This document shows positions 34,835 through 44,071 of a stretch of DNA of 64,000 nt, in pieces; within the stretch, counting starts at the first letter, position 1, and each line of letters begins with the position of its first letter. The stretch covers positions 1-64,000 of the forward strand of contig JBOEGY010000004.1 in assembly GCA_050633665.1 (NCBI GenBank). Direction: 5' to 3'. A program made the position numbers and the translations under genes. The notes under the pieces were generated by a model. That model did no database searches. It was not told where the DNA came from and was given only the letters and a program-made list of their open reading frames with translations. The DNA comes from JAUIAI01 sp050633665 (lineage in GTDB: Bacteria; Pseudomonadota; Gammaproteobacteria; Burkholderiales; Burkholderiaceae_E).

Positions 34835-35017
34835 ATGATAATTATCCTCAGAATTGTTTTCGCGGTCGGCTTGCTGGTTGCGCTGGCTTACGCGATAGGT
34901 TATTTACGCCTGGGTAACCGGCGCCATCTGGTCAATGCCTTCTGGGCCCTGATTGTGACTGGCGTCCTTGGCCTGATCTTTTTTGCCGGCCTTGTATTCG
35001 AGAAGCTCATCTCGTAG
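34835..35017 (+). CDS. Small two-helix membrane protein
   Basis: 60 residues with two hydrophobic segments (about 2-24 and 36-56) joined by the short basic loop RLGNRRHLVN. It starts ten bases after the lpxC stop and is probably in the same transcript. Size and composition are plausible for a real small membrane protein, but I do not recognise a family and there is no strong ribosome binding site. Confidence 0.5.
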   Translation: MIIILRIVFAVGLLVALAYAIGYLRLGNRRHLVNAFWALIVTGVLGLIFFAGLVFEKLIS

Positions 35018-35052
35018 CGTTCAGGGTCTTTGCATGCGCAACTGAGGGAATC

Positions 35053-36009
35053 ATGGCACCGCCAAAACGGCCCGCGGCCAAGCCGGCCAAGAGTAAAACG
35101 CAGCGCTCACCGCGAAGCGCTGAGTTGAGCTGGAACCTGATTCAAAGTTTTCTTGCGGTACTGGATACCGGTTCGTTACTGGCCGCGTCGCGCCAGTTGC
35201 GCACGACCCAGCCAACCGTAGGGCGGCATATAGAAGCCCTCGAAGGGCAGCTCGCTGTGCTGCTATTTGACCGGACGGCTCGCGGTCTGGTGCCCACGAC
35301 TCATGCCCATCGAATCGCAGCCGACGCCCGCCAGATGCAAAGCGGTGCTGACCAGATTGCCCGTATTGCCGCCGGCCAGGGCGAACAGGAGCAACTATCA
35401 GTTCGAGTCAGCGCCAGCGATATGGTGGCGCTGCATGTCTTGCCTGCGGCTGCAATCCGGCTTGCCACGCTCGCGCCAAACATCAAACTGGCCATCGTGG
35501 CCTCCGATGAGGTGGTTAATCTGCTAAAACGTGATGCTGATATCGCTATTCGAATGGTGCGGCCCAGTCAAAGCAGTCTGATTGCCCGGCGCATTGGTGA
35601 GGTTCGCCTATTGCCTTGTGCCGCTCAGTCGCATATTGACCGCTGGGGAATGCCCGATTCGACGCAGGCTTTGATGCGCCAGCCGTTTGTTCTGCCTGAC
35701 CGTGATCACGGTTTCAGTCAGTTTCTGGCCAGTAGCGGTTTGTCTGTTGAATCATTCAACGTGGCGCTGCGCACTGATAGCTTCCCGCTGAACTGGGAGG
35801 CTGTCAGCGCTGGGCTGGGGGCAGGGGTTGCGTCGGAGTACATGATCAAGCGTAACCCCCATGTTCATGCGTTGCCGATTGATTTGCCAGTGCCACCGCT
35901 GCCGGTCTGGCTGGCGGTGCATCGCGAACTCAAGACGAATCCCAGAATCAGACAGGTCTTTGATTTTCTGGCTGACGAACTTCTGTCAATTACCAGCGAG
36001 GCTCACTAA
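35053..36009 (+). CDS. LysR-family transcriptional regulator
   Basis: 318 residues. After a Lys/Pro/Ala-rich extension (1-25) comes the winged HTH, WNLIQSFLAVLDTGSLLAASRQL and TQPTVGRHIEALEGQLAVLLFDRTARGLVPT, followed by the periplasmic-binding-protein-like effector domain. TGA/TAA at the end overlaps the convergent nitroreductase-like gene by four bases. The likely targets are neighbouring genes, but the usual divergent layout is missing. Confidence 0.9.
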   Translation: MAPPKRPAAKPAKSKTQRSPRSAELSWNLIQSFLAVLDTGSLLAASRQLRTTQPTVGRHIEALEGQLAVLLFDRTARGLVPTTHAHRIAADARQMQSGADQIARIAAGQGEQEQLSVRVSASDMVALHVLPAAAIRLATLAPNIKLAIVASDEVVNLLKRDADIAIRMVRPSQSSLIARRIGEVRLLPCAAQSHIDRWGMPDSTQALMRQPFVLPDRDHGFSQFLASSGLSVESFNVALRTDSFPLNWEAVSAGLGAGVASEYMIKRNPHVHALPIDLPVPPLPVWLAVHRELKTNPRIRQVFDFLADELLSITSEAH

Positions 36010-37205
36010 GTCAGGTGAGCCTGCAGGCCGCGGCGTGGTGATGGTCCGTTGGACTCACCGTCGGCCGCCAGATAACCGATGCGACAGAACATCTGAACGG
36101 TCTGACCTGACTCCACTTTGGCCGCCATGGCCTGATGAATCTGTTGATAGCGATCGGCCATTTCAGGATATTCCTGTAGCGCTTGTGATATCGGCTGCAT
36201 GGCCAGGCCTTGACTGGTTGTTGCCAGTTGCGCGCGGACATAAGCCATGCCGGCCTGCAGTTGTGTCACCCGTTGGTTATCGCGCGAAACCAGTGTGAAA
36301 AAACCCGGTGTCGAGTCAATCTTGCCATTGAAGTCCTCTATCTGGTTTTGAGTGATTGAGCTGTCTGGGGCCGGCGCATTCTCCCGGTCGATCAAACCGA
36401 GTTTGTCAATCATGACCAGCATCGGGTCAGTGATTGAGATGCCGTCGCGGTGACTGGCGATCTCGCCAGCTCCAATCCGCAGTAGTTCGATGGATTCCCT
36501 GAATGTATGAGGTGTCTTGAGTTCAATCGCCCAGGCCTGTTTAGCGACATCGGCAAGCTGCCGGGCAATCGGCCTGGAGCGGGTCGCCAGGCTGACTGTG
36601 ACCCCGTAAGTATCGGTGACTGAACGCAATTGCGCCAGCAGCTCGTCTGGGAGTGATCGCTGCAGGTCATAAGCGCCGCGCTCGGTGCGGCGCTTGAACA
36701 CCTGCGCGAATAAAGGATCAGGCGCAATGGCGGCATCCTTTTGCAAACGGATGAGGGCGACAGGCTGATCACCGAAGCTTGTCAGGCTGTCGTCTTTGAA
36801 ACCGGCCGGAAACAGTGTCATGTTGGTTCGGTATCCGCGCTCGGCCGCAGCCATTTCCAGCAACCCCAGAAACGCACCGGTGCCGATCAGGATCTGCCGG
36901 CCGAACGGGTCGGTATGGGGCAGCAATCGGTCTTTGTCGATACGCAGTTCAATGCTGTCGTCACCCCGCAGGCTGACGAACCAGGGTTGCCGGTTGTGCG
37001 GATTGGGAGCCAGCAAGGCGTGCGAAAGCACCCATTCTCGAATCGGTAAAGCGTCATTCGGGCCCGCCCAGGCGGCAATCGCGCTGGCCGGCATCGTAAA
37101 CGGGTTCTGGGCACAACCGCTGGTCGAGGTGGCTATTGCGGCGGTCACAATGCCGCCGCCGCTGATGCGGAGAAAACGGCGCCGAAAAATATTGCTGGGC
37201 TTCAT
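36006..37205 (-). CDS. Tat-exported lipoprotein of the nitroreductase (Acg-like) family
   Basis: 399 residues. The N-terminus has a twin-arginine signal, RRRFLRISGGG, and a lipobox-like STSGC (Cys about residue 31), so export of a folded, cofactor-bearing protein is expected. The rest resembles the duplicated FMN nitroreductase fold of Acg-type proteins: LLAPNPHNRQPWFVSLRG (phosphate-binding segment), FKRRTERGAYD, and a C-terminal GMAYVRAQLATTSQGLAMQP. Activity unknown; some family members may store or sequester flavin. It converges with the LysR gene (four-base overlap) and is divergent from the metallo-hydrolase gene. Confidence 0.82.
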   Translation of the reverse strand: MKPSNIFRRRFLRISGGGIVTAAIATSTSGCAQNPFTMPASAIAAWAGPNDALPIREWVLSHALLAPNPHNRQPWFVSLRGDDSIELRIDKDRLLPHTDPFGRQILIGTGAFLGLLEMAAAERGYRTNMTLFPAGFKDDSLTSFGDQPVALIRLQKDAAIAPDPLFAQVFKRRTERGAYDLQRSLPDELLAQLRSVTDTYGVTVSLATRSRPIARQLADVAKQAWAIELKTPHTFRESIELLRIGAGEIASHRDGISITDPMLVMIDKLGLIDRENAPAPDSSITQNQIEDFNGKIDSTPGFFTLVSRDNQRVTQLQAGMAYVRAQLATTSQGLAMQPISQALQEYPEMADRYQQIHQAMAAKVESGQTVQMFCRIGYLAADGESNGPSPRRGLQAHLT

Positions 37206-37387
37206 GGGTACTCTCGCGTCTGGTTGTCAATAAGGTGATGTTCGGTCCCGGTCACTTGTTCGTCAATTGTCTAACTGGGACTATTAGTTATGCATATTCG
37301 TATACCAGGGCGGGCCGTTGCGAGCGATGAAATTCAGACTGAGTGGCAGACTGCTATGCTCAGTCAAACATCAATAGAGACAACGAT

Positions 37388-38236
37388 ATGCGCTGTAGCG
37401 CTTTTCTGAGGGTTTTTGGCCTGTGGGCGGCATTGCTGCTTGCGGATCCCGGCAGTGTACTCGCGCAGACACGCGAGATTGTGCAACTCAAAGGTGATGT
37501 CTATCGATTCATTGACAATAATCATGCGTCGATTTTTGTCATAACCGGGCAAGGGGTGGTCATGACCGACCCGATCAGTCTGCCGGCCGCGCAATGGCTG
37601 CGACATGAGGTGGGTCAACTGACCGACCAGCCGATCACCCATCTGATTTTCAGTCATAGTCATGCCGATCATGCCTCGGGCGGCTCAGCGTTTGGCCGCG
37701 GACTGACGGTGATTGCCCAGCAAAACGCGCCAGCCAGTATTGATGGCGTGGCGCCGACCGTTCGGTTTGACTCCACTTATCAGTTCGCGCTGGGCAGCAA
37801 GACTTTTGAGTTGACTGCGCTGGGGCCGGGCCATGGTGAAGATTTATTGGCGTTGATCGTGCGGCCTGAAAACGTCTTGTTCGTCGTGGATGCGGTGGCG
37901 GCCAAAAGACTGCCGTACCGAGACTTTCCCGGTCTTGATATCGCTCAGTTGCAACAGCAGATCAAACGGGTTCAGGCGTTGAATTTTGAATTGATGGCGC
38001 CGGGCCACGGGAATACTGGCGGGCCAGAGGATGTGGACGGCCAGGCGCTGTATGTTGAGCGCCTGGCCGAACGGGTTAGCGAGGCGATTGCGCGTGGATT
38101 GAACGGTGACGCCCTGGTGCAGGCCGTACCAATGACTGAATATGTTCACTGGAGTCGGTATCGGGACTGGCATGCGCTTAACATCAAAGGCATGGCGCGC
38201 TGGCTCATGCTTAAGCCTCGGAAAACCAACCCTTGA
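37388..38236 (+). CDS. Secreted metallo-beta-lactamase-fold hydrolase
   Basis: 282 residues. A signal peptide (about 1-27, ending SVLAQ) is followed by an MBL domain with the zinc motif FSHSHADHASGG and further ligands in GPGHGEDLLALIV (third His) and MAPGHGNTGGPED. Probably periplasmic. The ATG at 37388 was chosen because it begins the signal peptide. Substrate unknown; the SoxH/quinoprotein-relay-like and glyoxalase II-like branches are both possible. The next gene (GMC oxidoreductase) follows after 12 bases. Confidence 0.82.
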   Translation: MRCSAFLRVFGLWAALLLADPGSVLAQTREIVQLKGDVYRFIDNNHASIFVITGQGVVMTDPISLPAAQWLRHEVGQLTDQPITHLIFSHSHADHASGGSAFGRGLTVIAQQNAPASIDGVAPTVRFDSTYQFALGSKTFELTALGPGHGEDLLALIVRPENVLFVVDAVAAKRLPYRDFPGLDIAQLQQQIKRVQALNFELMAPGHGNTGGPEDVDGQALYVERLAERVSEAIARGLNGDALVQAVPMTEYVHWSRYRDWHALNIKGMARWLMLKPRKTNP

Positions 38237-38248
38237 AAACTCTTACCC

Positions 38249-39889
38249 ATGACTGATTCTGCTGCTGAGACTTACGACTACATTCTTGTTGGCGGCGGTG
38301 CCGCCGGGTCTGTCCTTGCTGATCGACTCAGCGCCGACGGACGTCATACTGTATTGGTACTCGAGGCCGGGCCGGGCGACAGCAATCCGCTCATTCGCAT
38401 GCCGGCGGGCTACGTGAAAATGCTGAACGATCCGGCGATGATGTGGCAATTCCGAAGCGAGCCGGCGCAAGGCACGGCGGGGCGTGCCGTGTATCTGCCG
38501 CAAGGCAGGGTGGTCGGCGGCTCAACTTCAATCAATGGACTGGTCTATAACCGCGGGCAGGCAGCCGATTGCGATCGCTGGGCGGCGCTGGGCAATACCG
38601 GCTGGTCGTATCAGGACGTGCTGCCTTATTACCAACGTTCGGAGCGTCGCCCACAGGGCGATCCGGACTATCGTGGTCAGCAAGGGCCGATCAATATTTC
38701 CGATGTTGATGCCCGGGACCCGGTTTGTGATGCTTTCATTGCAGGGGTATCGAGCCTGGGCGTGCCGGCCCACAATGACTACAACGGTCAGACTCAGTTT
38801 GGCACCGGCTATTACCAGCGTTTTATTGATCGAACCCGTCGGGTTACTGCAGCCAGTGCATTTTTGCGACCGGCATTGCAACGCACCAACCTTCAGTTGC
38901 GAACCGGTCATCGGGCCTGTCGTTTGCTGGTGCAGGGCAAGCGGGTTACCGGCGTGGCGGTCGGCCTTGTCACGAACAAGGGCAAGGGTCAGGTCAGTGG
39001 CGAGCTTGTCACGTTCAGTGCGCGTCGGGAGGTCATTGTTTGTGCCGGCACGGTCAATTCGGCCCGCCTGTTGCAGGTTTCCGGGATTGGTCCGGCATCG
39101 CTGCTTCAGTCAGTCGGTGTTCCGGTCGTTCATGATCTGCCCGGTGTTGGTGAGAACTTTCATGATCACTATTTCGTGCGGTTGGGTGCCCGGCTGAGAT
39201 CGGGGAGCTGGTCTTTGAATCAACAGGCGCGGGGCTGGCGCCTGGGCTTGCAAATCATGCGCTGGGTCATGCGTAAGCCGAGCATTCTCTCGTTGAGCCC
39301 GTCAGTCGCTTATGCGTTTGTTCATTCGACCCAGGTTTCCGGTACGCCTGACCTGCAGTTTGTCTTTACCCCTGGCTCTTACAAAAAAGGGCAGGTCTAT
39401 GTGCTGGATGATTTTCCCGGAGCGACTTGTGGGTTTACCCAACAGCGCCCGGAGAGTACTGGGCATATTCGAATTACTTCGCCGGATCCACAGGTCGATC
39501 CGTTGATCCAGCCCAATTACCTGCAGGCCGAAACCGACCAGCGGGCGGCAATCGATGGCATTCGCCTGGCACGCCGCTTTATGGCAACCGAGCCACTGGC
39601 CGGTTTTCTGGAGCGCGAATCCGACCCGGGGGACGCCGCCCAGAGCGATCAGGACTTGCTAAGGTTTGCCCGTGAGACCGGCAATACCGGTTATCACCTG
39701 GTCGGTTCATGCATGATGGGTCCGGCCAGTAATCCGATGGCGGTTGTCGGACCGGATCTCAAAGTACACGGACTCGAGGGCATCCGAGTGATCGATGCCT
39801 CGGTGATGCCGTTCGTCCCTTCAGCCAACACCTGCGCGACCACTTTAATGGTGGCCGAGAAAGGGGCTGACCTGGTCATGGCTCAGTAG
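38249..39889 (+). CDS. GMC-family FAD oxidoreductase (choline/alcohol dehydrogenase type)
   Basis: 546 residues. The Rossmann motif DYILVGGGAAGSVLADRL is at the N-terminus; GGSTSINGLVYNRG is the first GMC signature, ICAGTVNSARLLQVSGIGP the second. Catalytic His in NTGYHLVGSCMMG and the second active-site region in SANTCATTLMVAEKGAD are present. It oxidises an alcohol or related substrate with FAD; choline dehydrogenase is the nearest general type, but no betaine genes adjoin it. No signal peptide. Probably cotranscribed with the MBL hydrolase. Confidence 0.88.
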   Translation: MTDSAAETYDYILVGGGAAGSVLADRLSADGRHTVLVLEAGPGDSNPLIRMPAGYVKMLNDPAMMWQFRSEPAQGTAGRAVYLPQGRVVGGSTSINGLVYNRGQAADCDRWAALGNTGWSYQDVLPYYQRSERRPQGDPDYRGQQGPINISDVDARDPVCDAFIAGVSSLGVPAHNDYNGQTQFGTGYYQRFIDRTRRVTAASAFLRPALQRTNLQLRTGHRACRLLVQGKRVTGVAVGLVTNKGKGQVSGELVTFSARREVIVCAGTVNSARLLQVSGIGPASLLQSVGVPVVHDLPGVGENFHDHYFVRLGARLRSGSWSLNQQARGWRLGLQIMRWVMRKPSILSLSPSVAYAFVHSTQVSGTPDLQFVFTPGSYKKGQVYVLDDFPGATCGFTQQRPESTGHIRITSPDPQVDPLIQPNYLQAETDQRAAIDGIRLARRFMATEPLAGFLERESDPGDAAQSDQDLLRFARETGNTGYHLVGSCMMGPASNPMAVVGPDLKVHGLEGIRVIDASVMPFVPSANTCATTLMVAEKGADLVMAQ

Positions 39890-40296
39890 TATGTCGCTTC
39901 GACTTGCTCCAGGGGCCACTGGCTGCCGTCAGTGTTGACCAGAATGCCATCGACAATGCGGGCTGTCGTAATGCTCTTCGCATCTGCTCCCGCTGCGATC
40001 TGCTGCTCCCAGCCTGCCAGATCACCCTTATAGGAGATGCCGAAAAAGCTGCGGCCGTCTGCTGTCACGAGTCGGCAGTTCTCGGACATGGCGCCGCCTT
40101 TTTTGACGAACGACGGTTGGTGTAGGTTAGTGACCTGATTGAAGAATTCACCAAACGATTCCGCAGGGCCATTGAATTCAAGGTAGCAGAACTGCCGACC
40201 GGGTTTGGGCGTCAGGCCGGGAACGGTGCGCGTACGGGAGAAAGTCCTGCCGAGGATTTTTTCCATTTCACTCGGGCCGCTTGCACTATCTGACAT
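39883..40296 (-). CDS. Putative immunity protein for the adjacent nuclease toxin
   Basis: 137 residues from the ATG at 40296, which has an AGGAA site; an in-frame ATG at 40323 would touch the toxin stop. No known domain is recognisable. It has no signal peptide or membrane segment, and its mixed hydrophobic/charged sequence (RQFCYLEFNGPAESFGEFFNQV) suggests a cytosolic globular protein. It is immediately downstream of the toxin gene on the same strand, the standard place for an immunity gene. Its 3' end overlaps the end of the GMC oxidoreductase gene by seven bases. The role is inferred from position only. Confidence 0.5.
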   Translation of the reverse strand: MSDSASGPSEMEKILGRTFSRTRTVPGLTPKPGRQFCYLEFNGPAESFGEFFNQVTNLHQPSFVKKGGAMSENCRLVTADGRSFFGISYKGDLAGWEQQIAAGADAKSITTARIVDGILVNTDGSQWPLEQVEATYY

Positions 40297-40325
40297 GGGG
40301 GGTTCCTGTGTGGTCAATCCCATGA

Positions 40326-41012
40326 TTATTGCACCGGCGTGATGACAAACTTAAAATTCTCTATTCCCGCGTCCTGAAAGACTTTGGTGTAGTGGTCCGC
40401 CAGCTCAGTGCTGTTCGTGTGATAGATCGCGTCATCAAAGACATCATCGTAGGCACGGGCCTGGTCGAGCATTTTTTGTTGCTCGGCAAGAGCCCAGGGT
40501 TTGTCCCCGTTTTTGCTTGCCGGATTACGCAGGGAATTGCCCCAGGTTTCTACAAACTTAGCCTCCACTGCCGTGTTGTCGATCACGGTGTCGGCCACAC
40601 CGGTCCTGGTTTGACCGTTGACCTGATAGGAAAAGGTGCGCTCTGAGAACGGAATGTCGCCGTACAACTCGCGCACCCCTTTTTCGTAACTCTGGCCCAT
40701 GTCGATTGCACGCTTGCCGGTAACGGTGACCGCGCTTGTCGATTCCCGGACTATCCGGCGAGCGCCTTGCTCGCTTACGGTTTCAAGCGCTTCTTTGCCG
40801 GCCTTGTAGGCGAGCCGGGAGCCGGTTGCTGCCTGTCCTCCCACGGGAACCAGCGCGGCAAAGGAAATGGCGGCATTGAGTTTGTCGCCACGGGCAGCAT
40901 AGACGACGCCATTCGCCAGATCGAACGCTTCGCCAACGACGGGCACCATGCCCAGAACATCCATCGCTGTATGAAATCTATTCCATCCACTGTTTTCATT
41001 GACAGAAGCCAT
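40326..41012 (-). CDS. Polymorphic toxin: pre-toxin segment plus PD-(D/E)XK nuclease-like domain
   Basis: 228 residues. Residues 15-75 (DVLGMVPVVGEAFDLANGVVYAARGD, then AAISFAALVPVGG) match the hydrophobic pre-toxin segment common in polymorphic toxins. The C-terminal half resembles restriction-endonuclease-fold toxin domains: Asp141 in GVADTVID, Glu150-x-Lys152 in AVEAKFVETW, and Gln184 in QARAYDD, then IYHTNS and FKFVITP. A cytosolic DNase acting in a competitor or host is expected. There is no N-terminal Rhs, PAAR or CDI delivery domain; a GAGGAG site before the ATG shows this is the complete gene. It could be a T3SS or T6SS cargo effector, or an orphan module. The putative immunity gene follows. 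Confidence 0.72.
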   Translation of the reverse strand: MASVNENSGWNRFHTAMDVLGMVPVVGEAFDLANGVVYAARGDKLNAAISFAALVPVGGQAATGSRLAYKAGKEALETVSEQGARRIVRESTSAVTVTGKRAIDMGQSYEKGVRELYGDIPFSERTFSYQVNGQTRTGVADTVIDNTAVEAKFVETWGNSLRNPASKNGDKPWALAEQQKMLDQARAYDDVFDDAIYHTNSTELADHYTKVFQDAGIENFKFVITPVQ

Positions 41013-41200
41013 CGGTACTCCTCAGGTTAACGAGAAGAATCGTATTCACCGGGGATTTCCTGAGACTTTGCTGTACTTATACGGGCGATCGGCACGGGCA
41101 ATTACAAACTGATACCTGCTTGAGGTCGCTTCTGGTCGTTGTTCCCCTCTATCTGACTTAAGCTGTTGACGTCTCTCATGCAGCGGCCAGCGGTTTACTG

Positions 41201-44071
41201 ATGAACTTCACCCCTGATCAAGCGTCCGGTCCGCATCAAGGCGCAATTCATGTCCAGGTTCTTGGCGAACTGAATCTGATCAGCTCCCGTGCTCAGGGTT
41301 TGGGCTCTCTCGGTGGTCGCTATCATGTTCGCGCCGCGCTGGCCTTGCTTGCCGCGACACCCGGTGGCCTGGAGAAAGAGGCGCTAATGGACGCCTTGTG
41401 GCCAGACAGCGGGGTGCGGTCTGCTGCCAACCGCTTGCACCATACAACTCATTTGTTACGCAGACGCTTATGTCAGCTCGCCTGGCCGGCCGACTGGATT
41501 CACATAGGGGGAGATTCAATTTCGCTTGACCCTGCGGTGACCAGTGATGCTCGCAGTCTGCATGAAGCCGCCCGAAACCCGGGCGAGCTGAACCTGATGC
41601 AACTGGCCTCGCTGGTGTTGAGTATTGACCGCTCCGCGAGCTGGGTGCCAGATCTTGATGCTGGCGAGCTTGGTACGCGGGTTCGCGAGCGCTGCGCCCA
41701 GGATTTTCAGACGGTGTTGTACGAGGCCTGCGAAACAGCCGTGAGTCATGGCGACACGCCGATTCGGCGCTCCTTGCTGGAGGTCTTGCTTCAGTCTGAC
41801 CCATCGAACGAATGGGCCTGGCGGGAAACCATGATTCTGGATATGCAGGCGTCGCGCCGCTTTCACGTGCAGCGCTCGTTCGCGGCTGTCAGCCGGGAGT
41901 TGACCCTCAGGCTCGGATTGCGGCCTTCCCTCAAGACCCTGAAAATTGCGCAGTCTGCGCTCGACACCGACCGCATTGAAGCGATCGCGCCGGCCTTGCC
42001 CACAGGTGTTATCAAACCCGCTGATACCGCGGTGATGACCAACGCGATACTCGCGGGTGGTTTGTACAACGTCTTTGGTCTTGACGGCGTTGGCAAGACA
42101 ACCCTGATGCGTACCGTCGAGACGCAACTGGCGACGACCGGTATGCCGGTTGTCAGTTACTGGGACGCGGCTAAGTTAAGCCCGCTGCCTTCCTGGCCGA
42201 CGTTCATTGCCAGCGGTGAAATCGTTGTGGTCGATCACCTTAAGCCGACGTCCGGAATCTGGTTTGAACAGCTAGTTCGCGCCGCCAGTCGCAAAGAGCG
42301 GCCGCGCACGATTATTCTGCTGTCCGGCACGCCTGTATTGGGCGCTGAACTGGCCGCGCGTCTGCCGGCGGATTTGCATTCCGGTCTATTGTCTGTACTT
42401 CCGGCCAGCGTATTTAATCCGGTGCAGTCTCAGGTGGTTCTCTCGCGACTACTCGCCCCGGATATGCGGTTGACCGAATCCCAGTTGACCCGACTGGCCG
42501 GTCTGACCGGCGGCATTGCCCTGGCCGGGCAGAAACTGGCCGCCTGTCTTGAGACGATGTCGGCGGACGAGGTGCTCGACCGGCCCGATGCTTTGTTTGA
42601 GACAGGCTGTCAGCCTTACCCTTTGCAGCAGGCCGGGCGGCAAAGCCTGCAAACGTCGTTTGATGATGTCTGGTCTGAGCTTTCACCGGGCGCACGGCAG
42701 ATCTATCCGGCTCTGGGCCTGGTTGCCGGTATCTGGTCATCCGGCCGTCTTCATGAATGGCTTGCCCAGTACCCCGGTTGCGAGTCACCACGTGACTTCG
42801 CGCACCTGATGGCCGAGTTTGGCGCAGTCGGACTGGTCAGCCGTAATGAAACCGGCGCGGTAGCGGTTCTGCCGCTGGCGCGAGTGCATGCCCGCCGGCA
42901 CGCTGTTGAGCTCGGTTTGTTTGAATCCTTGCTGAGCCGCTTGCTTGATTTTCTGGCGGTGGAAGCCAAGGTCTCACTGGTGCCAGAAGGCTCTGAACGT
43001 CACTGCCAGCGAATTCACCAGCTGATGTCACTGGAGCCACTACTCCGACCGCTGATTGAAGATGCGCGACGATTCAGTGCGCAGGGATATCTGCGGTTTG
43101 TCTGCCTGATGGGCGAGCTGGCACTGGCCAAAGGAGAATTGTCATTCGGTATCCGATTGTGTTCGCAGGCACTGGAGTTGGTGCGCGACGACAAGGACGC
43201 ACGGCTCCGGATTCTGCAGACTCTGATTGGCTTATTGGCGTTTGCGCGCGCCGACGCCAGTACGCAGCAGCTTTGCTCGGAGCTGAATGCCCCGGCTCGG
43301 GAAGCGCTTGACCAGGGCGCCCGCTCTGAATTGGAAGCCCGTCTGCTGCGTGCATACAAGGCCAGTCGTTTGCCCGTGCCGCCGGGATTTTCGAACGCCT
43401 GGCGAGAGACTATCGCCCATTCTGGCGAGACACTGCCAGCCTTCCTGGCCGCCAGGCTCGCGTTTCGTCAGGCACGGCATCATTTTGCACAGGAAGCAGC
43501 ACCGGAGTCGATTAAGCGCCTGATCAGAGCGTACGGAAAAGTAGTCGAATGCGAGCCGAGTCAGCTTCAGCCGCAGGTCTGCCGACTGATTGCAGACCAT
43601 TGTTTCTTGCTTGCTGACTTTGAGGACGCCCGGCTCTGGTTGACTCTCGCCCGCGAGCACTGGTGTGCCTTGTCACGCGCCAACGCCGCGCCGAGCGCCG
43701 ATGACTCGTACCGCGACTGGTTGCTCGAGACTTTCGTCAAGAGCGACGGAGTCGGTGCCGAACATGAGTCTGCGGCTTTTTTCAACATCCGGCAGATCAG
43801 CGAGCCTGCTGGTTCGGCTGAGTCGTTGCGCTTACGCGTTTTGTGCGGAGCCAGACATGTTGTGATGGGCGGTGCGCCGGATCTGGCGGCGCAGTTATTG
43901 GGCGTGTTCGAATGGCTCGACCCGGGGTTCATTCGCGCGCCGATGGTGGCAGCGTTCTTGCGTGGTCATGTTGTCGAGCCGGCCAAGGTGTTAAGCGGTG
44001 AGTCCCGCGCTGAGAACCTGCAACGACTCGATGACTTGCTCGAATCGGCGTATGAACCGGTTATGCACTGA
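41201..44071 (+). CDS. Giant SARP/BTAD-like STAND regulator 1
   Basis: 956 residues. N-terminal winged helix (about 15-105: IHVQVLGELNLI, then LEKEALMDALWPDSGVRSAANRLHHTTHLLRRRL) plus a bacterial transcriptional activator (BTAD-like) helical domain (about 130-260). A P-loop NTPase follows with Walker A GLDGVGKT at 293-300 and Walker B-like EIVVVDHL. The remainder (about 450-956) is helical, probably TPR-like. This is the AfsR/HilA type of architecture, a signal-dependent transcription activator. It is convergent with a second protein of the same plan and overlaps its end by 11 bases. Control of the adjacent T3SS is likely but inferred. Confidence 0.8.
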   Translation: MNFTPDQASGPHQGAIHVQVLGELNLISSRAQGLGSLGGRYHVRAALALLAATPGGLEKEALMDALWPDSGVRSAANRLHHTTHLLRRRLCQLAWPADWIHIGGDSISLDPAVTSDARSLHEAARNPGELNLMQLASLVLSIDRSASWVPDLDAGELGTRVRERCAQDFQTVLYEACETAVSHGDTPIRRSLLEVLLQSDPSNEWAWRETMILDMQASRRFHVQRSFAAVSRELTLRLGLRPSLKTLKIAQSALDTDRIEAIAPALPTGVIKPADTAVMTNAILAGGLYNVFGLDGVGKTTLMRTVETQLATTGMPVVSYWDAAKLSPLPSWPTFIASGEIVVVDHLKPTSGIWFEQLVRAASRKERPRTIILLSGTPVLGAELAARLPADLHSGLLSVLPASVFNPVQSQVVLSRLLAPDMRLTESQLTRLAGLTGGIALAGQKLAACLETMSADEVLDRPDALFETGCQPYPLQQAGRQSLQTSFDDVWSELSPGARQIYPALGLVAGIWSSGRLHEWLAQYPGCESPRDFAHLMAEFGAVGLVSRNETGAVAVLPLARVHARRHAVELGLFESLLSRLLDFLAVEAKVSLVPEGSERHCQRIHQLMSLEPLLRPLIEDARRFSAQGYLRFVCLMGELALAKGELSFGIRLCSQALELVRDDKDARLRILQTLIGLLAFARADASTQQLCSELNAPAREALDQGARSELEARLLRAYKASRLPVPPGFSNAWRETIAHSGETLPAFLAARLAFRQARHHFAQEAAPESIKRLIRAYGKVVECEPSQLQPQVCRLIADHCFLLADFEDARLWLTLAREHWCALSRANAAPSADDSYRDWLLETFVKSDGVGAEHESAAFFNIRQISEPAGSAESLRLRVLCGARHVVMGGAPDLAAQLLGVFEWLDPGFIRAPMVAAFLRGHVVEPAKVLSGESRAENLQRLDDLLESAYEPVMH

